From: Stenotrophomonas maltophilia
GTDB taxonomy: Bacteria > Pseudomonadota > Gammaproteobacteria > Xanthomonadales > Xanthomonadaceae
Reading direction: 5' to 3'
Length of the DNA stretch: 64,000 nucleotides
Assembly: GCF_002205165.1 (NCBI RefSeq)
Contig: NZ_NIVS01000003.1
Location: forward strand, 62,001-126,000
This document shows, one piece after another, positions 17,596 through 27,235 of this stretch. How positions within the stretch are numbered: position 1 is the stretch's first letter; every line of letters begins with the position of its first letter. Under the pieces are notes generated by a model. It saw nothing but the letters and a program-made list of their open reading frames with translations, searched no databases and was not told the origin of the DNA. A program made the translations under genes and the position numbers.

Positions 17596-18735
17596 ATGAC
17601 CCGCCAGCCTCCCGCCAGCGCCGTATTGCCTGCCGACGATGTGTTCGTTTCCCGGCTGCTGCACTGGTTCGACGACCATGGCCGGCACGATCTGCCCTGG
17701 CAGCACCCGCGCTCGCCGTACCGGGTGTGGCTGTCGGAGATCATGCTGCAGCAGACCCAGGTCAGCACGGTCATTCCGTACTTCCTGAAATTCCTCGAGG
17801 CGTTCCCGACCCTGCCCGACCTCGCGGCGGCCAGCAATGATGCGGTGATGGCGCAGTGGGCAGGCCTGGGCTATTACGCCCGTGCCCGCAACCTGCATGC
17901 CGCCGCGCAGCGCTGCGTCGAGCTGCACGGCGGCGAGCCGCCGCGTGATTTCGATGCCTTGCATGCGCTGCCGGGCATCGGCCGCAGCACCGCGGGCGCG
18001 ATTCTCAGCCAGGCCTGGAATGATCGCTTCGCGATCCTGGATGGCAACGTCAAACGCGTGTTGACCCGCTATCACGGCATCGAGGGCTTTCCCGGCCTGC
18101 CGGCGATCGAAAAGCAGCTCTGGGCGGTCGCCGAGGCGCACGCAGCGCAGGTACCGGGAACGCGCATGGTCGATTACACCCAGGCGCAGATGGACCTCGG
18201 CGCCAGCGTCTGCAGCCGCAGCAAACCGGCCTGCGTGATCTGCCCGCTGCAGGCCACCTGCGTCGCCCGCCGCGAAGGGCGCACCGACCAGCTGCCGACG
18301 CCCAAGCCCGGCAAGACCCTGCCCGAGCGCGAGGCGGTGGCGCTGCTGCTGCGCGATGCACGCGGCCGTGTGCTGCTGCAGAAGAGGCCGGACACCGGCA
18401 TCTGGGCGCAGCTGTGGACCCTGCCCCAGGCCGAGAGCGGGATCGCGCTGCAGGACTGGTTCGACGCGCATATCGACGGCTCGCTGGACGATGCCGAGCC
18501 GCTGCCGGTGCTGGAGCACACCTTCAGCCACTACCGGCTGCATCTGCAGGTACTGGTGGCAACGGTACAGGGCTCGCGCGGTGAGGATGCCGGCGGGCGC
18601 TGGGTCGCTGCCGAGGAGCTGGCCACGCTGGGCCTGCCCGCCCCGATCCGCAAGCTGCTCCAGACCGGTGCACCGCCCGCTCAGCCCAAGCGCCGTACAA
18701 TGCGGCGCGCAGCAACATCCCAAGACATCGAGTAA
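17596..18735 (+). CDS. mutY: Adenine DNA glycosylase
   Basis: MutY removes adenine mispaired with 8-oxoguanine. The 379-aa protein has the helix-hairpin-helix [10 protein letters not shown] (125-134), catalytic D149 in [10 protein letters not shown], a conserved E48 in [11 protein letters not shown], and a [4Fe-4S] site at C206, C213, C216 and C222. A C-terminal NUDIX-like domain (from about 235) reads 8-oxoG. ATG 17596 is preferred over the upstream in-frame ATG 17551, which lies inside the repeat. It is followed 4 bp later by yggX, as in E. coli. Confidence 0.97.
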   Translation: MTRQPPASAVLPADDVFVSRLLHWFDDHGRHDLPWQHPRSPYRVWLSEIMLQQTQVSTVIPYFLKFLEAFPTLPDLAAASNDAVMAQWAGLGYYARARNLHAAAQRCVELHGGEPPRDFDALHALPGIGRSTAGAILSQAWNDRFAILDGNVKRVLTRYHGIEGFPGLPAIEKQLWAVAEAHAAQVPGTRMVDYTQAQMDLGASVCSRSKPACVICPLQATCVARREGRTDQLPTPKPGKTLPEREAVALLLRDARGRVLLQKRPDTGIWAQLWTLPQAESGIALQDWFDAHIDGSLDDAEPLPVLEHTFSHYRLHLQVLVATVQGSRGEDAGGRWVAAEELATLGLPAPIRKLLQTGAPPAQPKRRTMRRAATSQDIE

Positions 18736-18739
18736 CGCT

Positions 18740-19009
18740 ATGCCCCGCACCGTTTTCTGCCAGTACGAACAACGCGACGCCGAAGGCCTGGACTTCGTGC
18801 CCTACCCCGGCGAGCTGGGCCAGCGGATCTTCAACCACATCGGCAAGCCGGCGTGGTCCGCGTGGCTGGCGCACCAGACCATGCTGATCAACGAAAACCG
18901 GCTGTCGCCGCGGGATCCCAAGCACCGTGCGTTCCTGGAAGAGGAACTGGTGAAGTACCTCTTCAGCGGTGGCGCCGAGAAGCCGGCCGGGTTCGTACCG
19001 GAGGCCTGA
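18740..19009 (+). CDS. yggX: YggX-family Fe(II)-trafficking protein
   Basis: This small 89-aa cytoplasmic protein protects iron-sulphur enzymes from oxidative damage and is thought to carry Fe(II). It has the conserved [16 protein letters not shown]-terminus with the single reactive cysteine (C7), and the family motif around GKPAWSAW. The mutY-yggX order is conserved in Gammaproteobacteria, and MutY itself carries an iron-sulphur cluster. Confidence 0.95.
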   Translation: MPRTVFCQYEQRDAEGLDFVPYPGELGQRIFNHIGKPAWSAWLAHQTMLINENRLSPRDPKHRAFLEEELVKYLFSGGAEKPAGFVPEA

Positions 19010-19017
19010 TCGCCGCG

Positions 19018-19043
19018 GATACCGACCTCCGGTCGGTATCTAC
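19018..19043 (-). repeat. SMAG-like palindrome
   Basis: Read on the minus strand it is GTAG followed by a perfect stem (GATACCGACC with GGTCGGTATC, loop GGA). It lies 8 bp after the yggX stop and may act as a transcript 3' end between converging genes. Confidence 0.75.
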
Positions 19044-19112
19044 TGCCAGGGTGTGGCGATCGCGAGATCGCGGTGCCCTCGTCGATGTGCCTTGGCTGGC
19101 CAGCGGCCGGCA

Positions 19113-19577
19113 CTACGGGGTCGGCGCCTGCTGGCCCTCTTCGCGCTCCTGCACCTGTGCCTGGCGCAGTTCCTGCTCGGACGCGCGCAGCGCTTTGGTA
19201 TCCAGCTTGCGGATGCTGCTGATGAAGCACGGCAGGTTCACCGGGCCGGCCGTCGGGTCGCGCACCAGCACCTTGTCGAAGCGCGAGGAGACGCGGCCGA
19301 TCCGGCTGGTCAGGCCGATCGCGGAGGCGTAGTCCAGCCCCTGGCACGGGCCGGCCAGGTCCAGCAGATAGCCTTCGCTCGGGCGCGTCCACACCGCCAG
19401 CGCGCTGTCGCCCAGGGCGGTCCAGCCGGACAACGAGCCGTACAGCGGCATGTCCTGCTGCGGTGGCCCGGCATGGGCACGGTAGAGATCGAGCTTCTGC
19501 GCGGTGGACAGGCGGCCGGTACTGGCGCACGCGGCCAGGCCAAGGCACAGGGCCGCGATGGCAAGGGTCTGCTTCAT
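19113..19577 (-). CDS. Putative lipoprotein, DUF6491-like
   Basis: This 154-aa protein has a lipobox LGLAAC, making C17 the lipidated residue. The mature domain contains SLSGWTALGDSALAVWTRP and LLDLAGPCQGLDYASAIG, which resemble DUF6491 proteins common in Xanthomonadaceae and related groups; the function of that family is unknown. Start 19577 is chosen to give the signal peptide its usual length. The C-terminal 30 residues are Gln/Glu-rich. Confidence 0.7.
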   Translation of the reverse strand: MKQTLAIAALCLGLAACASTGRLSTAQKLDLYRAHAGPPQQDMPLYGSLSGWTALGDSALAVWTRPSEGYLLDLAGPCQGLDYASAIGLTSRIGRVSSRFDKVLVRDPTAGPVNLPCFISSIRKLDTKALRASEQELRQAQVQEREEGQQAPTP

Positions 19578-19682
19578 GACGCCTCCTGCTGGGGAATGTG
19601 CGCCGATCATGCGCCGCCTGGCGTGCTCCCGGCGAGAGGAACCCGCCGGGTGTTCAGCGCTCAGGCAGGCACGGCTGCCTGC

Positions 19683-20396
19683 TCAGACCTCGCTGTGCGC
19701 CAGGCTGTGCAGCCGCCCTTCGCGCAGCTCCAGCACGCGGTCCAGCTTGCGCGCCAGGGAGCGGTCATGGGTCACCAGCACCAGGCTGGTATGGTGCGCG
19801 CGGTTGAGCTCGAGCATCAGCTCGAACACGGTCGCGGCGGTCTTGTCGTCCAGGTTGCCGGTCGGCTCGTCGCCGAGCACGCAGGCCGGGCGGTTGACCA
19901 GCGCGCGGGCCACGGCAGCGCGCTGGCGCTCACCGCCGGACAGCTCACCGGGCTTGTGGTCCAGGCGATGCCCCAGGCCGACCGACTCCAGCAGCGCCTG
20001 CGCGCGGGTGCGCGCATCCGCCACTTCATCGCCGCCAAGCAGCACCGGCATCATCACGTTTTCCAGCGCGGTGAATTCGGGCAACAGGTGATGGAACTGG
20101 TACACGAAGCCAAGCGCGCGGTTGCGCAGCCGGCCGCGCTGGCTGTCGGACAGGCCGGACATGCGCTGGCCGGCGACATATACCTCGCCCGCCGTCGGCG
20201 TATCCAGGCCACCGAGCAGGTGCAGCAGGGTGCTCTTGCCGGCGCCGGAGGCACCGATGATGGCCACGGTCTCGCCGGCGGCCACGCGCAGGTCCAGCCC
20301 GTTGAACACCGGCGTCTGCATGCGGCCTTCGGCGTAGGTCTTGGCCAGGGCTTCGGCGCGGATGACTTCCTGGCCCAGGGTGAGTGCTTCATTCAT
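19683..20396 (-). CDS. lolD: Lipoprotein-releasing system ATPase LolD
   Basis: LolD powers extraction of outer-membrane lipoproteins from the inner membrane and their transfer to LolA. The 237-aa ABC ATPase has Walker A GASGAGKS (48-55), signature LSGGE (152-156) and Walker B VLGDEP (173-178). It overlaps the upstream lolC-type gene by 8 nt and is co-transcribed with it. Confidence 0.96.
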   Translation of the reverse strand: MNEALTLGQEVIRAEALAKTYAEGRMQTPVFNGLDLRVAAGETVAIIGASGAGKSTLLHLLGGLDTPTAGEVYVAGQRMSGLSDSQRGRLRNRALGFVYQFHHLLPEFTALENVMMPVLLGGDEVADARTRAQALLESVGLGHRLDHKPGELSGGERQRAAVARALVNRPACVLGDEPTGNLDDKTAATVFELMLELNRAHHTSLVLVTHDRSLARKLDRVLELREGRLHSLAHSEV

Positions 20397-21630
20397 AACG
20401 CAGGGCCTCCGCCGGCTGGGTACGTGCCGCGCGCCAGGCGGGATACAGGGTGGCAAGGAAGCTCATGACCAGCGCCACGGCGGTGATCACGATGATGTCC
20501 GGGGTCTGCATGTCGGTCGGCAGGCCGGTGATGTAGTACACGTCCTCCGGCAGCAGCTTGACGTTGAACAGCGTCTCGATCGCGCCGAGGATGCGCTCCA
20601 GGTTCAAGGTCAGGGTGATGCCGCCAATGACGCCCAGCACGGTGCCGAAGATGCCGATCAGCGAACCCTGCACCATGAATACCTGCATCACGCCACCCGG
20701 GGTCAGGCCCAGGGTGCGCAGGATCGCGATGTCGGCCTGCTTGTCGGTCACCAGCATCACCTGCGAGGAGACCAGGTTGAACGCGCCCATGGCGATGATC
20801 AGCGAGAGCAGGATGCCCATCACCACCTTCTCCATGCGCAGCGAGTGGTACAGGTTGGCGTTCTGCTGGGTCCAGTCACTGACGCGGTAGGCACCGGTCA
20901 GGTTGTGGGCCAGATCGACGCCGACGTCCAGCGCCTTGTCCATGTCATGCAGTTTCAGGCGCACGCCGGTGACGCCATCGATGCGCAGCACTTTTTCCAG
21001 ATCGGCCATGTTGGCGTAGGCCACGCCGCGGTCGACCTCGTTGTAGCCGGCTTCGAAGATGCCGCTCACGGTGAAGCGTTTCATCCGCGGGATCGCGCCG
21101 ATCGGCGTGCCCTGCACTTCGGCCAACGTCACCAGCACCGTATCGCCGACGCCGACACCGAGGTAGATCGCCAGTTCCTGGCCGACCAGCAGGTTGTAGC
21201 TGCCCGCGGTCAGGCTGTCGAAACTGCCTTTCTTGACCTTCTGGTTGATCACCGAGACGTTCGGCTCCAGCGCCGGGTCGATGCCCTGCACGATGGCGCC
21301 CTGCACGCGGGGGCCACTGAGCATGGCCTGGATTTCGATGTACGGCGCCGCCCCGGCGACACGCGGGTCCTTCTTGGCCACCTCGACCGCATGCGCCCAA
21401 TCGGCCATGGGCGCGCCGTCGGTGGTGATGGTGGTATGCGCGGTCATCTGCAGCAGGCGATCGCGGATTTCCTTCTGGAAACCGCTCATGACCGCCAGCG
21501 TGGTGATCAGCACGGTCACGCCCAGGGCAATGCCGAGGATCGAGGCCATGGAGATGAAGGAGATGAAGCCGTTGCGGCGTTTGGCGCGCAGGTAGCGCAG
21601 GCCAATCGAGACAGGTATGGGTTTGAACAT
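20389..21630 (-). CDS. lolC: LolC/LolE-family lipoprotein-releasing permease
   Basis: This 413-aa inner-membrane protein has the MacB/FtsX fold: one transmembrane helix near residues 25-50, a large periplasmic domain (about 50-265), then three helices (about 270-290, 320-345, 375-400). The N-terminal motif [21 protein letters not shown] and the C-terminal [18 protein letters not shown] are typical of LolC and LolE. Only one such gene is present beside lolD. E. coli uses a LolC/LolE heterodimer, while some bacteria use a single LolF-type homodimer. Whether a second paralogue exists elsewhere cannot be seen here. Confidence 0.93.
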   Translation of the reverse strand: MFKPIPVSIGLRYLRAKRRNGFISFISMASILGIALGVTVLITTLAVMSGFQKEIRDRLLQMTAHTTITTDGAPMADWAHAVEVAKKDPRVAGAAPYIEIQAMLSGPRVQGAIVQGIDPALEPNVSVINQKVKKGSFDSLTAGSYNLLVGQELAIYLGVGVGDTVLVTLAEVQGTPIGAIPRMKRFTVSGIFEAGYNEVDRGVAYANMADLEKVLRIDGVTGVRLKLHDMDKALDVGVDLAHNLTGAYRVSDWTQQNANLYHSLRMEKVVMGILLSLIIAMGAFNLVSSQVMLVTDKQADIAILRTLGLTPGGVMQVFMVQGSLIGIFGTVLGVIGGITLTLNLERILGAIETLFNVKLLPEDVYYITGLPTDMQTPDIIVITAVALVMSFLATLYPAWRAARTQPAEALRYE

Positions 21631-21653
21631 GCAGGTACGCCGGACAATTCAGG

Positions 21654-22103
21654 CTATGGTGCCACTGCAGGGGGTGAACGGGAAATGCAGTGTGCCCGGA
21701 CGGCTAGTCGCAGTTCACGTGCCTGTGCCTGCGGAAGGGTATCGGGCCAGAACAGGCGCCAGTGGCGGCGGCCCTGCTGCCGCCAGGCCAGCTGCACCAG
21801 CGGGCCGCGGCGGCGCATCTGCAGGTCCTCGACCGGCGCGTCATCCACCTGCGCGGGTCCCTCATCGGCAGGGATCACGAACATGCGGCCCGGGCGGCGC
21901 GCATACCGCCACGCCTCCAGCCACGTCACGGCCATCGCCACGAAGCCCGATGCCAGGCCCCAGGGCGTCGGCAGATCGGTGGCCCACAACGCCCAGGGCA
22001 TCAGCGCGCCCATGGCGATCAGCGCGCGGCATTGCCAGCGCGAGGGCTGCCACTCAAGCTGGCAGGGCGCGGATCCGGGCGATGAGGGCGGCGGGCGCGG
22101 CAT
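21654..22103 (-). CDS. ygfX: YgfX/CptA-family membrane protein
   Basis: This 149-aa protein starts with a Pro/Ser-rich segment, then two close transmembrane segments (about 29-60, including [15 protein letters not shown] and [13 protein letters not shown]) followed by a cytoplasmic C-terminal half rich in Arg and Trp. That layout and its position directly after sdhE fit YgfX, which is encoded with SdhE in Enterobacteria. YgfX was reported as a toxin acting on FtsZ and MreB, but is also linked to SdhE function. The ATG at 22103 lies inside the sdhE coding sequence (50-nt overlap), so the exact start is uncertain. Confidence 0.7.
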   Translation of the reverse strand: MPRPPPSSPGSAPCQLEWQPSRWQCRALIAMGALMPWALWATDLPTPWGLASGFVAMAVTWLEAWRYARRPGRMFVIPADEGPAQVDDAPVEDLQMRRRGPLVQLAWRQQGRRHWRLFWPDTLPQAQARELRLAVRAHCISRSPPAVAP

Positions 22104-22302
22104 GCGGGCACTCCTCGTAACCCATGAACCAGCGCCATAACTTATCGTCCTCGCTTTCGAGCAGGAACAGGAAAACCTCGCGCTCGTCTGTCGGTGCCTG
22201 CCCCCAGCAACGGTCCAGGTAACGGCCGAACAGCTGGTCCAGCTCGCGCATGCCGCGACGGCAACGCCAGCGCAGTTTCTTGAGTTCGGTTGCTTCGTCC
22301 AT
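22054..22302 (-). CDS. sdhE: Succinate dehydrogenase FAD-assembly factor SdhE
   Basis: SdhE (SDHAF2, YgfY) promotes covalent attachment of FAD to SdhA. The 82-aa protein has the diagnostic RGxxE motif (R16-GMR-E20) and the usual acidic/aromatic C-terminal half with [15 protein letters not shown]. It sits downstream of sdhB in the same direction, separated by repeat elements, so it is tied physically to the operon it serves. Confidence 0.95.
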   Translation of the reverse strand: MDEATELKKLRWRCRRGMRELDQLFGRYLDRCWGQAPTDEREVFLFLLESEDDKLWRWFMGYEECPHAAPAALIARIRALPA

Positions 22303-22326
22303 TTTCTGCGTTTCCAGATAAGGCAA

Positions 22327-22437
22327 AGCCACGCATGGCGTGGCTCTACCGTTTCGATCATTTTCTGCAGGACCCCGCATGGCACGGCCCCACAGTTTCC
22401 ACCCTTTGTTGCAGGGCCACGCATGGCGTGGCGCTAC
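22327..22437 (-). repeat. Two SMAG-like palindromes between sdhB and sdhE
   Basis: Read on the minus strand, GTAG-headed stems lie at 22327-22349 (core GCCACGC-CAT-GCGTGGC) and 22416-22437 (same core). A degenerate third copy lies around 22375-22398. They may set mRNA stability between the dehydrogenase subunits and the assembly factor. Confidence 0.8.
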
Positions 22438-22451
22438 AGGACACCGCTGGA

Positions 22452-23237
22452 TCAGGCGCGACGCGCCATCATCAGCTTCTTGATCTCGGCAATCGCCAGC
22501 GCCGGGTTCAGGCCCTTCGGGCAGGTCCGCGAGCAGTTCATGATGGTGTGGCAGCGGTACAGCTTGAACGGGTCTTCCAGCTCGTCCAGGCGCGCACCGG
22601 TGTCTTCATCGCGCGAGTCGATGATCCAGCGGTAGGCCTGCAGCAGGATGGCCGGGCCCAGGTAACGCTCGCCATTCCACCAGTAGCTCGGGCAGCTGGT
22701 CGAGCAGCACGCGCACAGGATGCACTCGTACAGGCCGTCCAGCTTCTTGCGGTCTTCCGGCGACTGCAGACGCTCGCGATCCGGCGGCGGCGGGGTCTGG
22801 GTACGGATCCACGGCTTGATCGAGGCGTACTGCGCGTAGAAGTGGGTCAGATCCGGCACCAGATCCTTGACCACGCTCATGTGCGGCAGCGGGTAGATCG
22901 GCACTTCGGCCTTGCCGCAGTCGGCGATGGCGCGGGTGCAGGCCAGCGTGTTGGTGCCGTCGATGTTCATCGCGCACGAACCGCAGATGCCCTCGCGGCA
23001 CGACCGGCGGAAGGTCAGGGTCGGATCGATCTCGTTCTTGATCTTGATCAGCGCGTCCAGAACCATCGGGCCGCAGGCGTCCAGATCGATCTCGTACGTA
23101 TCGGTGCGCGGATTGCTGTCGTCGTCGGGACTCCAGCGGTAGATCTTGAAGGTGCGGGTGTTCTTCGCACCGGTCTGGGCGGGGAAGTGCTTGCCCTTTC
23201 CGATCTTGGAATTCTTGGGGAGGGAAAACTCGGCCAT
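22452..23237 (-). CDS. sdhB: Succinate dehydrogenase iron-sulphur subunit
   Basis: SdhB carries electrons from FAD in SdhA to ubiquinone in the membrane anchor. The 261-aa protein has the [2Fe-2S] ligands C80, C85, C88 and C100, and the C-terminal [4Fe-4S]/[3Fe-4S] ligands C172, C175, C178, C182, C229, C235 and C239. ATG 23237 gives the normal family N-terminus. It is the last of the four structural genes. Confidence 0.98.
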   Translation of the reverse strand: MAEFSLPKNSKIGKGKHFPAQTGAKNTRTFKIYRWSPDDDSNPRTDTYEIDLDACGPMVLDALIKIKNEIDPTLTFRRSCREGICGSCAMNIDGTNTLACTRAIADCGKAEVPIYPLPHMSVVKDLVPDLTHFYAQYASIKPWIRTQTPPPPDRERLQSPEDRKKLDGLYECILCACCSTSCPSYWWNGERYLGPAILLQAYRWIIDSRDEDTGARLDELEDPFKLYRCHTIMNCSRTCPKGLNPALAIAEIKKLMMARRA

Positions 23238-23400
23238 GGCTGTTCTCGTTGGCTCAGGCGGCTCGCGCTGCGGGGCAGGCGCGGGTAGCACGGAAGATGA
23301 GGAAGTCGACACCGCCGGCCAGCGGCGCACGCACCACCCCACCCGTGCGGGGGGAGGCGATGGCGAGCGCTGCGTGGACGGAGGTCATGCCGCAGGTCTC

Positions 23401-25191
23401 TTAGTAAACGCGCGGCTTGGGCGGGACGACGTCCACGTCCTTGCTCAGCGTGTACATGTGGACCGGACGGTAGTCGAACTCGCACTTGCCGTTCTCGTCG
23501 ACGTTGACCAGCGTGTGCTTCTGCCAGTTGACGTCGTCGCGGTCCGGGAAGTCCTCATGCGCATGCGCGCCGCGGCTTTCCTTGCGCTGTTCGGCCGAGT
23601 TGATCGTCGCCACCGCGTTGAGCAGCAGGTTGTTCAGCTCGTAGGTTTCGATCAGGTCCGAGTTCCACACCAGCGAACGGTCGGAGACCTTGACGTCCTG
23701 GAAGGAGTCGAAGATCTCGGCCATCTTGGCGCAGCCTTCTTCCAGCGTCTTGCTGGTACGGAACACCGCCGCGTCGTTCTGCATGGTGCGCTGCATGCGA
23801 TCGCGGATGACCGAGGTCGGGGTGTCGCCATTGGCGTAACGCAGCTTGTCGAGCAGGCCCAGGGCCTTGTCGCAGGCATCGGACGGCAGGGTCTTGTGCG
23901 GCTGGCCCGGCTTGATGGTGTCGGCGCAGCGGTTGGCCACCGCACGGCCGAACACGACCAGATCCAGCAGCGAGTTCGAGCCCAGGCGGTTGGCGCCGTG
24001 CACGGACACGCAGGCCGCTTCGCCGATGGCGTACAGGCCCGGCACGACCGCATCGGGGTTGTCGCCGACCTTGCGCACGACTTCGCCGTGGTAGTTGGTC
24101 GGGATGCCACCCATGTTGTAGTGCACGGTCGGGATGACCGGGATCGGCTGCTTGTGCACGTCCACGCCGGCGAAGATGCGGGCGCTTTCAGCGATGCCCG
24201 GCAGCTTGTCGTCGATGACGCCCGGGCCGAGGTGGGTCAGGTCGAGCAGGATGTGATCCTTGTGCTCGCCGACGCCGCGGCCTTCGCGGATCTCGATGGT
24301 CATCGAACGCGACACCACGTCGCGCGAGGCCAGATCCTTGTAGTGCGGTGCATAGCGCTCCATGAAGCGCTCGCCGTTGCTGTTGCGCAGGATGCCGCCT
24401 TCGCCGCGCACGCCTTCGGTGATCAGGCAGCCCGCGCCGTAGATACCGGTCGGGTGGAACTGCACGAACTCCATGTCCTGCATCGGCAGGCCGGCACGCA
24501 TGACCAGACCGCCGCCGTCGCCGGTGCAGGTGTGGGCCGAGGTGGCGCTGAAGTAGGCACGGCCGTAACCGCCGGTGGCCAGCACCACGCCGTGGGCGCG
24601 GAACAGGTGCAGCGAGCCGTCGGCCATGTCCAGCGCGAGCACGCCGCGGCAGACGCCTTCCTCATCGAAGATCAGGTCGAGGGCGAAGTACTCGATCATG
24701 AAGCGCGCGTTGTGCGCCAGCGACTGCTGGTACAGCGTGTGCAGCATGGCGTGGCCGGTACGGTCGGCCGCGGCGCAGGTGCGCTGCGCGGACGGGCCTT
24801 CGCCGTACTTGGTGGTCATGCCGCCGAACGGGCGCTGGTAGATCTTGCCGTCTTCGGTACGGCTGAACGGCACACCGTAGTGCTCCAGTTCGATGATGGC
24901 CGGGATCGCTTCGCGGCACATGTACTCGATGGCGTCCTGGTCACCCAGCCAATCCGAGCCCTTGATGGTGTCGAAGAAGTGGTAGCGCCAGTCGTCCTCA
25001 CCCATGTTGCCCAGCGCGGCGGAAATACCGCCCTGCGCGGCCACGGTGTGCGAACGGGTCGGGAAGACCTTGGTCAGGCAGACCGTCTGCAGGCCCTTGG
25101 CGGCAAGACCGAACGTGGCGCGCAGGCCAGCACCGCCGGCGCCGACCACGACCATGTCGTACTTGTGTTCCGTAATCTTGTAAGCGGACAT
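23401..25191 (-). CDS. sdhA: Succinate dehydrogenase flavoprotein subunit
   Basis: SdhA oxidises succinate to fumarate with covalently bound FAD, in the TCA cycle and respiratory complex II. The 596-aa protein shows the dinucleotide fold GAGGAG (17-22), the flavinylated histidine H48 in [11 protein letters not shown], and the family's active-site arginine and histidine segments. It follows sdhD by 31 bp. A 163-bp gap separates it from sdhB, longer than elsewhere in the operon. Confidence 0.98.
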   Translation of the reverse strand: MSAYKITEHKYDMVVVGAGGAGLRATFGLAAKGLQTVCLTKVFPTRSHTVAAQGGISAALGNMGEDDWRYHFFDTIKGSDWLGDQDAIEYMCREAIPAIIELEHYGVPFSRTEDGKIYQRPFGGMTTKYGEGPSAQRTCAAADRTGHAMLHTLYQQSLAHNARFMIEYFALDLIFDEEGVCRGVLALDMADGSLHLFRAHGVVLATGGYGRAYFSATSAHTCTGDGGGLVMRAGLPMQDMEFVQFHPTGIYGAGCLITEGVRGEGGILRNSNGERFMERYAPHYKDLASRDVVSRSMTIEIREGRGVGEHKDHILLDLTHLGPGVIDDKLPGIAESARIFAGVDVHKQPIPVIPTVHYNMGGIPTNYHGEVVRKVGDNPDAVVPGLYAIGEAACVSVHGANRLGSNSLLDLVVFGRAVANRCADTIKPGQPHKTLPSDACDKALGLLDKLRYANGDTPTSVIRDRMQRTMQNDAAVFRTSKTLEEGCAKMAEIFDSFQDVKVSDRSLVWNSDLIETYELNNLLLNAVATINSAEQRKESRGAHAHEDFPDRDDVNWQKHTLVNVDENGKCEFDYRPVHMYTLSKDVDVVPPKPRVY

Positions 25192-25222
25192 CTAATCTGG
25201 ATTCCTGTCTTGGTGCCTGGAC

Positions 25223-25609
25223 TCAGGCAACGCCGAGCGCAATGCGGGCGACCGCAAACACACTGACGATCGCGCCGAGCACGGCGATGAACTTCACCGT
25301 GGTCTGCAGCGCCAGGGCCAGCAGCGAGTTATGGATGTAGTCTTCCAGCACGACCTGCAGGCCGAGCTGGGCGTGCCAGAACATCGCGACCAGGAAGCCG
25401 ACCAGCAGCACCGCGTTCCACGGCTTGGACACCGCATCGGTGGCGGTCACGTAATCGGCGCCGATCAGGCTCAGCACGAACACCAGGAACCAGATGGTCA
25501 GGCCGACCAGCGCGGTGGCGGTCAGGCGCTGCATCACGAAATGCTCGGTGCCGGTCTTGGCCGCGCCCAGGCCACGCACGTTCTTCAGCGGGGTACGGTA
25601 CTTGTTCAT
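25223..25609 (-). CDS. sdhD: Succinate dehydrogenase membrane anchor subunit SdhD
   Basis: This 128-aa protein has three transmembrane helices (about 31-52, 63-85, 96-118). The HAQLGLQVVLEDYIH segment contains D90-Y91, equivalent to the quinone-site Asp-Tyr of E. coli SdhD. The start overlaps the sdhC stop by 4 nt. Confidence 0.94.
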   Translation of the reverse strand: MNKYRTPLKNVRGLGAAKTGTEHFVMQRLTATALVGLTIWFLVFVLSLIGADYVTATDAVSKPWNAVLLVGFLVAMFWHAQLGLQVVLEDYIHNSLLALALQTTVKFIAVLGAIVSVFAVARIALGVA

Positions 25610-25998
25610 GCGGCCGCTCCCATGAAGACGTAGGCCCAGATCAGGGCGGTGATCACCAGGCTGGCGAAGACCGAGACCCAGCTGCTGCGCACGAAGGCGG
25701 GAATGGAGAAGCCGATCGCGAAGTCCTGCACGATATGGCGGATGCCATTGCACAGGTGGTAGGCGAAGGACCAGGTCCAGGCGAACAGGAAGAGCTTGCC
25801 GTACCAGCTACCGGCGTGGCCGGTGAAGCAGTTCCAGGATTCAGGACCCATCATCAGGGCGAGCAGGCCGCCGGCAATGATCAGGGCTCCAACAGACAGA
25901 AAGATGCCGGTCGCTCGATGCAGGATCGAGGTGGCCATCTGAATCTGCCAGCGATACACCTGAAGGTGCGGGGAAAGGGGACGTTCTCTGGCGGCCAT
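25606..25998 (-). CDS. sdhC: Succinate dehydrogenase cytochrome b556 subunit SdhC
   Basis: This 130-aa protein has three transmembrane helices. It has the family motif RPLSPHLQVY near the N-terminus, SILHRATG at the quinone site, and a heme b ligand at H81 in YHLCNGIRH. It is the first structural gene of the sdhCDAB unit, as in most Proteobacteria. Confidence 0.95.
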   Translation of the reverse strand: MAARERPLSPHLQVYRWQIQMATSILHRATGIFLSVGALIIAGGLLALMMGPESWNCFTGHAGSWYGKLFLFAWTWSFAYHLCNGIRHIVQDFAIGFSIPAFVRSSWVSVFASLVITALIWAYVFMGAAA

Positions 25999-26054
25999 TC
26001 GCTGGGCTCGTTATCTCGGCTGGGCGGCGCAATGCCGCGTTGGCTCAATGCTGA

Positions 26055-26228
26055 TCAAAAATCGATGCAGCGTCCGTTTTTTTCCCAATCTCCGTACCGC
26101 ACCGGATCAAGTCCGCCGCGGCCGCCGATTTCCAAAGGCGATGCCGGGGTCTCGGGAAGCGGATGCTCCTCCGGTACCAGCGTGCCTTCAGCTTCAGAAT
26201 CTGGAGTGGGGGTTGTTTGGCCTATCAT
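26055..26228 (-). CDS. SDHAF4-like succinate dehydrogenase assembly factor (DUF1674)
   Basis: This 57-aa protein ends in the diagnostic DUF1674 motif (GGLDPVRYGDWEKNGRCIDF). SDHAF4 binds flavinylated SdhA and shields it until it joins SdhB. ATG 26228 is taken as the start; a TTG at 26249 is possible. It lies 56 bp upstream of sdhC in the same direction, so it appears to lead the sdh operon. Proteins of this size are easily missed. Confidence 0.85.
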   Translation of the reverse strand: MIGQTTPTPDSEAEGTLVPEEHPLPETPASPLEIGGRGGLDPVRYGDWEKNGRCIDF

Positions 26229-26267
26229 GGGTGTTCTCGCAACGCACAAATTTTAGACCCCGTTCAC

Positions 26268-27137
26268 GTGCCTGACAACCTGCCCTCCGATTTCGCCGGC
26301 TTTTCGCGTCTCACCGGTCACCAGCTGCTCAGTCTCAGCGGTGCCGACGCGGCTGCGTTCGCCCATGCCCAATTCTCCAGCGATGTGACCGCCCTGCCCT
26401 TGCGGCATTGGCAGTGGAGCGCCTGGCTGACGGCCAAGGGCCGCACCATTGCTGTGTTCCAGCTGCTGCGGCTGGAGGAGGAGCGCATCGTGCTGGTGCT
26501 CGCCGACGGCGATGCCGATGCGATTGCGTCGCAATTGCAGCGTTTTGTATTCCGCCGCAAGGTCCGGATCGAGGTGCGCAACGACCTGGCCGTGGCGGCG
26601 AGCTTCACCACGCCGGAAAGCGCCTCCGAGGCCGCGATTGCGCAACTTGGCGCCGAAAACATGGAATTGGACCTGGGCAGCGATGCGCTTCCGCGCAGCC
26701 TGCGGATCGGTGCCGCCGATGCCGTGGCCGCCGCCGCGGACAGCGCGGATATCGCACTGGCCTGGCGCCAGTCCGACCTTCGCTATGGGCTGCCGCGACT
26801 GGACGCCGATCAGCGTGAACAGTGGACGCCCCAGCAGCTGGGGCTGGACCGCCTGAACGGGTACAGCGTCAAGAAGGGCTGCTACCCCGGCCAGGAAATC
26901 GTGGCCCGCACCCATTTCCTGGGCAAGGCCAAACGCGCCCTGCAGCTGCTGCGGGTCGTGGAGGGCACGACCAGCGGCACGCAGGTGCAGCAGAACGAGG
27001 CCGCGATCGGCACGGTCGCCTCGGTGGCCGGTGACCTGGCCCTGGCCGTGCTGCCGCTGGAAATCGCGCCCGAACCGTTGACGGTCGGCGGGGTTGAGGC
27101 CGCCCACCTGCCGTTGCTGGACGGTCTGGCGCGTTAA
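26268..27137 (+). CDS. ygfZ: YgfZ/GcvT-like folate-binding Fe-S cluster maintenance protein
   Basis: YgfZ binds tetrahydrofolate and supports assembly or repair of certain [4Fe-4S] proteins. The 289-aa protein has the signature KGCYPGQE (203-210) with conserved C205. GTG 26268 matches the family N-terminus (FAGFSRLTGHQLLSLSG). It is divergent from the sdh operon with a 39-bp gap to the SDHAF4 start, so the two promoters must overlap. Confidence 0.94.
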   Translation: MPDNLPSDFAGFSRLTGHQLLSLSGADAAAFAHAQFSSDVTALPLRHWQWSAWLTAKGRTIAVFQLLRLEEERIVLVLADGDADAIASQLQRFVFRRKVRIEVRNDLAVAASFTTPESASEAAIAQLGAENMELDLGSDALPRSLRIGAADAVAAAADSADIALAWRQSDLRYGLPRLDADQREQWTPQQLGLDRLNGYSVKKGCYPGQEIVARTHFLGKAKRALQLLRVVEGTTSGTQVQQNEAAIGTVASVAGDLALAVLPLEIAPEPLTVGGVEAAHLPLLDGLAR

Positions 27138-27142
27138 CGGGC

Positions 27143-27214
27143 ATCGACCGTTGGTCGATCCGTACGCGCCGCGCCAGCATCGCGGTCCGGTAGGCGCCGA
27201 CCGTTGCTCGGCGC
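27143..27214. repeat. Two SMAG-like palindromes after ygfZ
   Basis: ATCGACC-GTT-GGTCGAT (27143-27159) has a degenerate GTAG end on the minus strand. GTAGGCGCCGACCGTTGCTC and its closing GGCGC (27190-27214) form a second unit on the plus strand. They separate converging ygfZ and the ATPase gene. Confidence 0.7.
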
Positions 27215-27235
27215 GCCCCGTCACCCCTCCGCGAC

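Noticed and set aside
22327..22437. CRISPR-like array of palindromes
   Set aside because: Units are in gaps of uneven size, spacers are not unique 30-40-mers, no cas genes are present, and the GTAG end identifies REP-type repeats.
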